Shown: positions 1-6,029 of the stretch, in pieces
How positions within the stretch are numbered: the first letter of the stretch is position 1
Layout: the number at the start of each line of letters is the position of its first letter
NCBI GenBank assembly: GCA_028872645.1
Contig: JAPKDK010000087.1
Coordinates: forward strand, 1 to 10,718
Reading direction: 5' to 3'
DNA: 10,718 nt
Source of the DNA: Verrucomicrobiota bacterium
GTDB lineage: Bacteria > Verrucomicrobiota > Verrucomicrobiia > Limisphaerales > UBA1100
The notes under the pieces: model-generated
What the model was told of the DNA's origin: nothing
Databases searched by the model: none
What the model saw: the letters and a program-made list of their open reading frames with translations, nothing else
Program-made: the position numbers and the translations under genes

Positions 1-220
1 CGAGTGTCCCGCCTTTGGTACAGCGTTTATAGCATTGCACGACCGTGGGATTAGGGCCTTGTGAGAAGAAGTTTCTGTGGCCAAACGAAACAGTGTGAAA
101 GTTTTCCTATTAAGAATTTTCAACCAACAAGGTCGCCCTCTTTATCTGCAGAACTAATTCCATGACTCGACTCACTGGTTACTGTGAGGGTAACTTTGAC
201 GGCTTCTTTTGTGGCGTGTG

Positions 221-250
221 TTGACACAGTCGGATCGTCTCCAATATGAC
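221..250 (+). promoter_or_regulatory. Possible sigma-70-type promoter
   Basis: TTGACA, a perfect -35 consensus, lies at 221-226. After 18 bases it is followed by TATGAC at 245-250, which matches four of six -10 positions. Transcription would start near 257 and run about 260 bases before the beta-propeller gene at 520. The long leader and imperfect -10 box make this tentative. No operator-like repeat is visible next to it. Confidence 0.25.
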
Positions 251-310
251 GCATCAACTCTTTGGATACTGCTGCAAACGCAGGTTCAAGAAGGCCCTGC
301 TACTGGATGA

Positions 311-436
311 CCTCGGCCGACGCCTCACAAGGAGGCACAAGCCCTGATCGATGAACATCAGGAGAAGTACGAGCAAGAACGGACAGCGGAGCAGAAAACA
401 GCATTGTGCTTTTTGGCTCAGGCAATTGCCTTCTGA
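311..436 (+). pseudogene. Possible C-terminal gene remnant
   Basis: This plus frame opens just after an in-frame TGA at 308-310 and ends at TGA 434-436. It has no usable start codon. The second half reads like a real protein end, with a charged, helix-forming stretch and the final residues EQKTALCFLAQAIAF. The frame beginning at ATG 246 also reads plausibly (it contains KKALLLDDLGRRL) but stops at 344-346. A frameshift near 320-330 would join the two into one helical protein end. The family is not recognised. It is judged on composition alone and could be chance. Confidence 0.25.
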
Positions 437-506
437 AACTCAGGGCGGTTAATTGCCAGTAACCGATGAAAATCACGTGGATACGAAATAACAACTCCAG
501 CTTGGC

Positions 507-512
507 GGAGGG
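507..512 (+). promoter_or_regulatory. Shine-Dalgarno site deciding a GTG start
   Basis: GGAGGG at 507-512 lies seven bases before a GTG at 520, which is in frame with the Tat signal peptide of the following gene. It is the only good Shine-Dalgarno match before any gene start in this window. It therefore favours GTG 520 over ATG 466 (further upstream) and ATG 550 (no site before it). Confidence 0.45.
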
Positions 513-519
513 AGAAATT

Positions 520-1824
520 GTGATAATTTCTTCTCGTTCCACACATTCTATGAAACACCTCTCTGACACTTCTCAAATCTCCCGCCGACGCTTCCTTGGA
601 ACCACAGCCGCCGCCGCCGGAACCATCAGCCTGTTTCCGAACGGCGCGTTCGGCGCGGCAGCGCCTCGCGAAGGCGAAACCGATCACTTCTGGTATCGCC
701 TCGCGCCGCCCGGGCCCTACATCGATTCCCAACGCGACAACCAGGCCTTCGGCTTCGACAAGGAAAAGATCCACCTGTCAGAGGACAACGCCAAGACCTG
801 GACGCGCAGCATTGCCTTTCCCGACGCGGACAACATCACCTTCAGTTGTTTTCTGAAGAACGGGAACATTCTCTTCGCGACACAGGCAAAGCTCTTTCTC
901 AGTTCTGATCGGCTCAAGTCGTTTCGCGAAATCACGGTGAAAGATCCCGCCGGCGACGACTACATTCCGCACACCCCCAAGAACCCGAATGCGCCCGGCT
1001 GGTATTTCCATCCGCTCGACGGCGTGCACACCTGGGACATCGCCGGCAAGGAAATGCTGGTGTGGGGCAACTACTGCAATGTGCGCGGCGGCGCCGTCCC
1101 GGTGAACATCTATTATTCCACCGATCAGGGAGAGACCGTGAAGATCGCCTATTCCTTCGGACAGAACCCGCATTTCCAGGAGAAGGGAGCCGATCCAAAG
1201 AAGCGGTTGGGCGATCCGGACAACTCAGTCGTTTGCCGGCATATACATTGCGTCACTTACAATCCCGCCGAGAATGCGTTCTACGCCAGCACGGGGGACA
1301 TCGATCGCGGACACGGGCACGAGTGCCACTGGATGCGCGGCGTTTACGACTCCAAGACCGACAGTTGGGAATGGAAGCCCATCGTGTCCGCGAACTCCAA
1401 CTCCCGCTTCAAGTCGGGCGGCATCAATTTTGTCGACGGACAGCTCTACTGGGCCGCCGACGCCAACGGCCGCGTTCCCGCCGGTGAGTTTCACGATCGC
1501 GGCATCTTCCGCTGCGCCCCGGAGGACCTCCCCGACAAGACAAAGCACACCCTGCTTTTCAATCCGCTGTATGAATCCGCGAACATGATCATTCAGGACG
1601 GCGTGATGCTTTCGGCTCACTACGCGCCCGCTTCGCCCTACTTCACCGGATTCATCTACTCGCCCGACATGGGCAAGACCTGGGCGCAATACGATCTGAA
1701 ACAATTTGGTAGACGCTCGCCGCTGCGTTTTGAAAAGAAGAATAGTGACGGTTGGTTTCGCGTGGATTTGCGGGCGGGCTGGATCGACCGCGCCGAAGTC
1801 CTTTTCATCAAACCGAAGGCCTGA
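520..1824 (+). CDS. Tat-exported BNR/sialidase-like beta-propeller protein
   Basis: This is probably a secreted or periplasmic six-bladed beta-propeller of the sialidase/BNR superfamily, 434 residues from GTG 520. A twin-arginine signal is visible (SRRRFLGTTAAAAG, arginines at about 22-24), followed by a short hydrophobic stretch ending near GAFGAAA. Four Asp-box-like motifs follow the SxDxGxTW pattern: SEDNAKTW (about 87), SSDRLKSF (about 128), STDQGETV (about 200) and SPDMGKTW (about 381). These are structural propeller motifs and do not prove sialidase activity; no catalytic arginine triad could be assigned by eye. A conserved-looking His-rich segment, CRHIHC and later DRGHGHECHW, lies in the middle and might bind metal (inference). 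Alternative starts are ATG 466 and ATG 550; the last gives the most typical Tat N-region. It stands alone, with no operon partner visible. The substrate is unknown. Confidence 0.8.
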   Translation: MIISSRSTHSMKHLSDTSQISRRRFLGTTAAAAGTISLFPNGAFGAAAPREGETDHFWYRLAPPGPYIDSQRDNQAFGFDKEKIHLSEDNAKTWTRSIAFPDADNITFSCFLKNGNILFATQAKLFLSSDRLKSFREITVKDPAGDDYIPHTPKNPNAPGWYFHPLDGVHTWDIAGKEMLVWGNYCNVRGGAVPVNIYYSTDQGETVKIAYSFGQNPHFQEKGADPKKRLGDPDNSVVCRHIHCVTYNPAENAFYASTGDIDRGHGHECHWMRGVYDSKTDSWEWKPIVSANSNSRFKSGGINFVDGQLYWAADANGRVPAGEFHDRGIFRCAPEDLPDKTKHTLLFNPLYESANMIIQDGVMLSAHYAPASPYFTGFIYSPDMGKTWAQYDLKQFGRRSPLRFEKKNSDGWFRVDLRAGWIDRAEVLFIKPKA

Positions 1825-1833
1825 ATGCGTACA

Positions 1834-1861
1834 CCGCAGAGATGGGATCCCATCTCTGCGG
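1834..1861. repeat. Perfect 28-bp palindrome (REP-like element)
   Basis: Two 14-base arms (left arm CCGCAGAGATGGGA) meet at 1847/1848 with no spacer. With one mismatch the symmetry extends to 1830-1865. It starts 10 bases after the stop codon of the beta-propeller gene. As RNA it would form a stem of about 12 pairs with a GAUC loop. Neither strand has a T-run after the stem, so it is not a standard intrinsic terminator. Both strands encode the same peptide, AEMGSHLCGV, in one frame. It looks like a dispersed palindromic repeat, but no second copy lies in this window. Confidence 0.7.
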
Positions 1862-1881
1862 CGTAAAACCTCCCTCCCTGA

Positions 1882-2019
1882 ACTGCGCCGGACACCGTCA
1901 TACCCAACGCCCCCTTCCAAAACTGGACCTTCCTTCACGTCAACGACAGCCACATGGGCACAGCGCGTTCCTATCGCTTTCGTCCCGCCGTCAACCAACG
2001 CTGGGCCGCAATCAAACGC
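1882..2019 (+). pseudogene. Truncated metallophosphoesterase fragment
   Basis: This 46-codon open stretch begins right after an in-frame TGA (1879-1881), has no start codon at its beginning, and ends where the leader repeat starts at 2020. It contains NWTFLHVNDSHMG, which fits motif I of calcineurin-like metallophosphoesterases: a hydrophobic beta-strand followed by the metal-binding D-x-H. RSYRFRPAVNQRWAAIK follows. In intact enzymes this motif is N-terminal and binds the first metal. The downstream motifs GNHD and GHxH are absent here. The preceding TAPDTVIPNAPFQ would suit the region just after a signal peptide. I read it as a relic truncated at both ends. It lies within 21 bases of the palindrome. 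The family call rests on motif resemblance only. Confidence 0.5.
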
Positions 2020-2083
2020 AATCATCAAGAGAATCTGCTTCATTCCCGTCACCCTACGTCTCCCCGGCACCGGTGTAAATGCT
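2020..2083 (-). repeat. Leader repeat copy A (lipoprotein 5' end-like)
   Basis: These 64 bases match 9982-10045 with 8 mismatches (87.5% identity). On the minus strand the repeat holds a conserved stretch of 40 bases, then ATG at 2043-2041 and the codons MKQILLMI. The two differences after the ATG are both synonymous leucine changes (CTC/CTA and TTG/TTA). The six before it follow no codon pattern. The start resembles the positively charged and hydrophobic beginning of a lipoprotein signal peptide, but no lipobox cysteine follows in this copy. The frame instead runs into the antisense of the phosphoesterase scrap. I infer a decayed or misplaced 5' end of a repeated gene family. Confidence 0.6.
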
Positions 2084-2246
2084 GTTGGGGGATGGAAGGG
2101 GTGAGCGGGTTGCTTCGTGATGTATTTGTTGAAGATTTTGCTCTTCGGTAACGTCTTTTTCCGCAATCTGTGCCTTGGTGAGGGCGGGATTGCCATGTGG
2201 CGGCAGCAGTGATACTTTTCCGCTTCCATGAACCACACGAACCACC
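2084..2246. other. Intergenic stretch with possible minus-strand remnant
   Basis: No intact gene is seen here. On the minus strand one frame is open from within the DUF1573 gene down to a TAG at 2056-2054. Outside the DUF1573 gene it reads as moderately protein-like, including HGSGKVSLLPPHGNPALT and AQIAEKDVTEEQNLQQIHHE. It ends inside the leader repeat, 10 bases before the repeat's ATG. It may be the remnant of a gene once lying upstream of the leader, but the family is not recognised and chance is possible. No promoter or Shine-Dalgarno site for the DUF1573 gene was found. Confidence 0.3.
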
Positions 2247-3317
2247 ATGGCCAAATCTGACACAATTTGGAAGTGGGCGCTCTTCGCGTTGGTGATTACC
2301 GGTGTCATAACCTGGTTCGTCCTGCAGCCGGCCTCGACCAAAAAGTCGGCCGCCGGTGAGCCGCGCGCCAGGATCTTTCTTGACCGCGACACCCACGACT
2401 TTGGCACCATGATGTCCGGCGAAAAGGTCACGCATCGTTTCAAAATCCGCAACGTGGGCGACGCGCCGCTGATCCTCCGCAAAATCTCCGCCTCCTGCAG
2501 CTGCACCGTGCCCAAGGTAGAGCGCACCCACCTGCCACCCGATGCCACCGGCACTATCGAGGCCGAGCTCACCGTACGTACTGGCCGACGGTCATCACGC
2601 ATTTACATCGACTCCAACGACCCCGACCAGCCGCGCGCAATAATCCAGCTTGCATCCGAAGGCATCAAAACCGTCCGTATGGAACCCTCAGGCTTCGACT
2701 TCGGAGAAATGCGTCTGGGTCAGACCGCCTCGAGCACCGTCCGCCTCACTGCCGGCGACGGCGAGCCCTTTACAATCCTTACCACCAAACTGCCAGAGCT
2801 CAAAGGCATCGAGGCCACGGTCGAGGCCCGCCCCTTGGAGCCTGACGCCGATGGCCGCTCCGCCCGTTGGAACCTTGCCCTCACCGCCACTCCGCGCGAC
2901 CACCTGCAGTCGGAATTTTCTTTCACCCTCGACGTTTCCACAGACCATCCCGCCATCCGCAAGCACAAGGTGGAGGGTTACTGCACCCTACGGCATCCGC
3001 TGCAGTGGATCGACGAACCCCGGCACTTCCTCGGCGTGGCACGCCCTGGCAAAAGCGTGCAAACCGAGCTCATTCTCGCTAGCGACAGCAACGCCATTTT
3101 TAAAATCCTTGAGACCCGCCCCCTACACGACGATGCCTTTAAGATTATTAAAATTGAGCCGCTGGACGAGGGACGCCGACATCGGCTCACCCTCAGGGCC
3201 GAAGTACCCAGCGGTGCTCCGCAGGGCTTCCGCGCCACCCGCCTTCGCATCCGCACAGACCTCCCCATCGCCAATATCCTCGAACCGAGCTTTTCTATCC
3301 ATGTCCTCGCCCGCTGA
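2247..3317 (+). CDS. Membrane-anchored DUF1573 protein
   Basis: The product has 356 residues with an uncleaved-looking N-terminal membrane anchor (about 8-26, IWKWALFALVITGVITWFV). A DUF1573 domain follows at about 41-125. It shows the family's usual pattern DFG, then FKIRNVGDAPL, then the cysteine motif SCSCTVP at 83-89; the common form in the family is SCGCT. A second Ig-like ASH/hydin-type unit begins at about 143 (PSGFDFGEMRLG). A probable third lies at about 250-356 (HFLGVARPGKSVQTELIL). The chain should sit outside the cytoplasmic membrane. The function of DUF1573 is not established. The gene overlaps the next by 17 bases, indicating translational coupling and one operon with the rhodanese-like and MauE-like genes. 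No Shine-Dalgarno site precedes ATG 2247. The start is chosen because it gives a clean membrane anchor. Confidence 0.85.
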   Translation: MAKSDTIWKWALFALVITGVITWFVLQPASTKKSAAGEPRARIFLDRDTHDFGTMMSGEKVTHRFKIRNVGDAPLILRKISASCSCTVPKVERTHLPPDATGTIEAELTVRTGRRSSRIYIDSNDPDQPRAIIQLASEGIKTVRMEPSGFDFGEMRLGQTASSTVRLTAGDGEPFTILTTKLPELKGIEATVEARPLEPDADGRSARWNLALTATPRDHLQSEFSFTLDVSTDHPAIRKHKVEGYCTLRHPLQWIDEPRHFLGVARPGKSVQTELILASDSNAIFKILETRPLHDDAFKIIKIEPLDEGRRHRLTLRAEVPSGAPQGFRATRLRIRTDLPIANILEPSFSIHVLAR

Positions 3318-3726
3318 AACTCCGCGCACACTCGGCCTAGGGGCACTACTCACCGTGGCGGGACTAACGGCGTTGTCGCTCGTCATGCCAAGCGCCACCG
3401 GCCTCCACGCCGAACTGTCCAAGCCCATCAATTTGTTAGCCCGGACTATCAACTATAGCTTGGCTATAGAAAATTCCCGGTCAGGACTCGCGGTCATTGT
3501 CGATCTTCGCCCTACCGATGATCGCAATAAAAACCCCGTGCCCAACGGCGCCGTGATCGTGCCCGAACAATCCAACAGCCCTGAATGGGAGAAACTCACC
3601 CCACTCCTCGAAAGCTTGGAGGGCACGCCCGTCTACATCATCTTCCCCCCGAGCGGCGAACACCCGGCTTATTCCAAACTCAGATCCCTGGGGCTCGACC
3701 TCCGGTCCGTCGAGATGCCTCGTTAA
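3301..3726 (+). CDS. Membrane-anchored, cysteine-free rhodanese-like protein
   Basis: The product has 141 residues. ATG 3301 overlaps the DUF1573 stop by 17 bases; longer upstream readings in this frame are only a shadow of that gene. A hydrophobic segment at about 11-29 is a signal anchor or signal peptide. From about 62 on, the pattern resembles a rhodanese domain: AVIVDLRP (64-71), then NGAVIVPE (82-89) in place of the usual GAVxIP, a helix with EKLTPLLESLEG, then PVYIIFPPSG (110-119) where active rhodaneses have VVYCxxG, and a final helix ending LRSLGLDLRSVEM. The catalytic cysteine position appears to be proline 116, and the whole protein has no cysteine. It therefore cannot be a standard sulfurtransferase; a binding or scaffolding role outside the membrane is inferred. 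The fold call is by pattern only and should be treated as tentative. Confidence 0.7.
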   Translation: MSSPAETPRTLGLGALLTVAGLTALSLVMPSATGLHAELSKPINLLARTINYSLAIENSRSGLAVIVDLRPTDDRNKNPVPNGAVIVPEQSNSPEWEKLTPLLESLEGTPVYIIFPPSGEHPAYSKLRSLGLDLRSVEMPR

Positions 3727-3727
3727 C

Positions 3728-4204
3728 ATGGAAACCGAAACTCCATCGACGCAGTCACGCGCTTGGATGCCACTGGTCATCCGCATTATTACCGGCGGCT
3801 TGCTGCTCTACTCAGGCTGGTTAAAACTCGGCGACCTCAACAACTTCACCAATACCCTCGACACGATACAACTGCCGGTACTGTCCACCAACCCCGCTCT
3901 GCTTGTTCTATTCGCCGAATCCTTCCCGTGGTTTGAGCTGGGCCTTGGCGCACTGCTCCTCAGCGGCCTTGCCGCACGTCCCGCAGCGCTCGTGGCCGGC
4001 GCGCTTTTCCTCACCTTCACCCTTCTCCTCGTCACGCTGCGCCTCCAAGGCTTCAAGGGCGAATGCGGCTGCCTCGGCCCGCTGCTCTCCTCCCGTATCG
4101 GCTGGCTCCATGTCGGACTGGACGCACTGGTTGCAGGCGCATGCTTCCGAATGGTTTATGAAACCACTCAAAAACTAAAACGAACTTTGAACTTAAAACA
4201 GTAG
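3728..4204 (+). CDS. MauE/DoxX-family membrane protein
   Basis: The 158-residue product has four predicted membrane segments (about 14-31, 57-80, 84-107 and 125-145), the usual size and layout of MauE/DoxX-like redox-associated membrane proteins. Family-like features are the first helix ending YSGWLKLGDL, the segment FAESFPWFELGLG, and a cysteine pair GECGCLGP (C113 and C115) in the loop between helices 3 and 4. MauE is needed for disulfide formation in methylamine dehydrogenase; DoxX relatives act in thiol or quinone redox. A role in extracytoplasmic thiol redox is therefore inferred from the CGC motif. The ATG lies one base after the stop of the rhodanese-like gene, so the two are surely co-transcribed. 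No methylamine dehydrogenase genes are nearby, so a true mau function is unlikely. Confidence 0.8.
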   Translation: METETPSTQSRAWMPLVIRIITGGLLLYSGWLKLGDLNNFTNTLDTIQLPVLSTNPALLVLFAESFPWFELGLGALLLSGLAARPAALVAGALFLTFTLLLVTLRLQGFKGECGCLGPLLSSRIGWLHVGLDALVAGACFRMVYETTQKLKRTLNLKQ

Positions 4205-4471
4205 GCCCTACTCGGGTCAGTCTATTCATTTGAGGTTCGATACGATATTCTGCTTGTCTGGGAGCCAGATGAGCAAGCGGAAGCGCGGCTAGTCGAAAGA
4301 TGGGCGCAGTGATTTGCAAGGGAAGCCTGAACGCTTCCTGTAACATAAGTAAAGAGTCGGTCCTATCCCTTGTCTCCACAGCCAATCCATTATAATCGAG
4401 ACCCAAAACGTTGTTTTTTCGCATTTCCGGCGTGACCTGTGGGAGACTTTGGGATATCTACTGTGCGCCAA
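4205..4471. other. Intergenic region between two operons
   Basis: No gene is supported in this 267-base gap. Immediately after the MauE-like stop the same frame stays open to TGA 4310-4312 and reads plausibly as protein (DILLVWEPDEQAEARLVERWA). It has no start codon and is probably a remnant or chance. An imperfect hairpin could form from 4252-4261 and 4265-4278, and a 6-bp stem at 4321-4326/4333-4338. Neither has a following T-run, so neither is a convincing terminator. A perfect TATAAT at 4391-4396 is listed separately. Confidence 0.4.
4370..4396 (+). promoter_or_regulatory. Possible promoter of the PQQ-propeller operon
   Basis: A perfect TATAAT lies at 4391-4396, about 76 bases before ATG 4472. 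The best -35 candidate is TTGTCT at 4370-4375, with a short 15-base spacer and only three consensus matches. The position is right for the propeller/DUF1592/DUF1552 operon, and no other good site was seen in the gap. Confidence 0.35.
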
Positions 4472-6001
4472 ATGAAACGATTTATTGCACATCTTTTGTG
4501 TCTTCCCTTTGTTGTTTTAGCTGCTGATTGGCCTCAAGCAGCGGGTGGTGGAGATTTCCGTTCTGAAGACAATGCACCCATTAATTGGAGTGTGGCGTTG
4601 GAGGAAAATATCACGTGGAAAATCACGCTGCCAGAGACAGGCCAAAGCACGCCGGTGATTGCCAAGGGTAAAGTTTTTTTCTCCACCTTGAAACCAGTAG
4701 AGACTGATTCCACGTTGGGCAAGGACATCATTGCCTGGTGTTGTGACGCAGGCAGCGGAAAGGTGCTGTGGAAGCGCGAAATTGTGGGCAAACATCCGCT
4801 ACGTCTTTCAGGGTGCTTCAGTGACAGCAGTGCGCCTCCCGCGGTGGTGGCGGGTAATCGGGTGATCTTTCTCAACGCCTCGGGGCGTATTACCTGTTTT
4901 GATCTTAAAGGTAAAACCCTGTGGTCCAAGCCGTTACTTAGTGTCGGTCGTACGCTGCCGTTTTTGCATGGGAACAGATATGTGTTCACGCGTCAGATTT
5001 ATCCGCCGGAACCCAATGGAGTTTTTCCACACAAGTATGCGGATTCTCCAAAGGAGATGTGGACGCAGTTGCAGGCGTTGGATATAAAGTCCGGTGAGAT
5101 CATCTGGACTTCTGAGTGTGGTGTGAATATGGGCATGGCCACCATGCCACAAACACGTGCGGATGGGCGACCGGTGGCCGTGGTGGGGCGCGGGGGTGGG
5201 CATGGGCCACCAGAGAAACCTTTTGGTATTTCGATGGTCGATCTTCGTAACGGTAAGACACTTTGGACGCTGCCTTTAGAAGGCTTCATGGCGACAATGA
5301 GTTATCGATTGCATAAGGGGGCGGTTCATGTTTTCCACCGAGGCGAACATCTTTCTGTGAACGCTGTAACAGGTAAGATTGATCGGCGTGTTTCGTTTGT
5401 GGCAGATGTACCGGTGCGAACACTGCGTGACCAGATTGCGATGCGCACCGAGACGCTGGACAAAGGCAAAGCCAAGCGCCTTATTACGCAGAACTCGAAT
5501 TTATTGGTGGGGAAATATCACTATTTCCGCAGCTATGTGCGCCCGTGGCTTGGCCGCGTGAATGTGGAAACCGGAAAAGTGGAATGCCTTGAGTTGCCAC
5601 TGCAGCTGGCCCGAGTACCCGATCAAAAGGATGCGTATGTGTGGTATGCCGAGCCCAAGGCCAAAGGAGATCCACAACTCAAGAATCAGGCGATTGTTGC
5701 CAGTGATTTGAAGAATTCGCGGGGCTTCAAGGTGGTGGGTGATAAGCGTTCGCACGGTAATGGCTGGGGACACATTGCTTCACCCACACCGACGGTGGCC
5801 GGCGATCATCTTTATGTGCCGGTGATGAACGGTACTGTGTATATTATAAAATGGAATGCGGCCAATCTGGATGCCTCAGCCGTGATGGCAATCAATGATC
5901 TTGGAGTAGCCGGTAAATCGTGGACACGTGCGAGTGTTTCTTTTGCTGGCGGTCGCGCCTTTGCTCACACCATCCGCGAACTGATTTGTATCGGCAAATA
6001 A
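4472..6001 (+). CDS. Secreted PQQ-type beta-propeller protein
   Basis: The product has 509 residues from ATG 4472. This start gives a clean Sec signal peptide, MKRFIAHLLCLPFVVLA, with cleavage near VVLA/ADW. An in-frame GTG at 4439 would add 11 residues without a better ribosome site. The mature chain opens with WPQAAGG, like the WPQFRGP opening common in planctomycete and verrucomicrobial PQQ-propeller proteins. Blade motifs of the (D)xx(S/T)GKxxW type recur: GSGKVLWK, LKGKTLWS, KSGEIIWT, RNGKTLWT and ETGKVECL. PQQ-like repeats often serve only as a propeller scaffold; no heme site is present and no cofactor residues could be assigned, so dehydrogenase activity is not shown. It heads an operon with the diheme DUF1592 protein, with one base between its stop and the earliest possible GTG of that gene. 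Electron transfer between the two is inference. Confidence 0.8.
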   Translation: MKRFIAHLLCLPFVVLAADWPQAAGGGDFRSEDNAPINWSVALEENITWKITLPETGQSTPVIAKGKVFFSTLKPVETDSTLGKDIIAWCCDAGSGKVLWKREIVGKHPLRLSGCFSDSSAPPAVVAGNRVIFLNASGRITCFDLKGKTLWSKPLLSVGRTLPFLHGNRYVFTRQIYPPEPNGVFPHKYADSPKEMWTQLQALDIKSGEIIWTSECGVNMGMATMPQTRADGRPVAVVGRGGGHGPPEKPFGISMVDLRNGKTLWTLPLEGFMATMSYRLHKGAVHVFHRGEHLSVNAVTGKIDRRVSFVADVPVRTLRDQIAMRTETLDKGKAKRLITQNSNLLVGKYHYFRSYVRPWLGRVNVETGKVECLELPLQLARVPDQKDAYVWYAEPKAKGDPQLKNQAIVASDLKNSRGFKVVGDKRSHGNGWGHIASPTPTVAGDHLYVPVMNGTVYIIKWNAANLDASAVMAINDLGVAGKSWTRASVSFAGGRAFAHTIRELICIGK

Positions 6002-6029
6002 GGTGTTTTTTGTTAAGATTTTCCCTCTG

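Larger units (their letters stand above)
1..519. other. Upstream region without an intact gene
   Basis: No complete gene is supported in these 519 bases. Plus frame 2 is open from the left edge to a stop at 62-64 and reads plausibly as protein (ending in FIALHDRGIRAL). It could be the last 20 codons of a gene lying outside the window, but it is too short to identify. A promoter-like TTGACA/TATGAC pair lies at 221-250, a short protein-like remnant at 311-436, and the ribosome binding site of the next gene at 507-512; these are listed separately. The minus-strand open frames here have no protein-like composition and overlap the next gene. Confidence 0.5.

Noticed and set aside
1834..1861. Palindrome as an intrinsic terminator
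   Set aside because: There is no T-run after the stem on either strand, and the zero-spacer symmetry is unlike a usual terminator.
1225..2265. Long minus-strand open frame opposite the BNR gene and the following gap
   Set aside because: It lies antisense to a clear coding gene, its composition follows that gene's codons, and no family pattern is visible. Only the short MKQILLMI portion inside the leader repeat looks meaningful.
2650..3300. Upstream extension of the rhodanese-like gene's frame
   Set aside because: It runs through the DUF1573 gene in another frame and is rich in Pro, Ser and Arg without protein-like pattern. ATG 3301 gives a sensible membrane anchor.
3728..4204. True methylamine utilisation gene mauE
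   Set aside because: No methylamine dehydrogenase subunit or other mau gene is nearby, and the family is broad, so only the family name is used.
4321..4338. Hairpin GGAAGC/GCTTCC as a terminator of the MauE-like operon
   Set aside because: The stem is only six pairs and no T-run follows on either strand.
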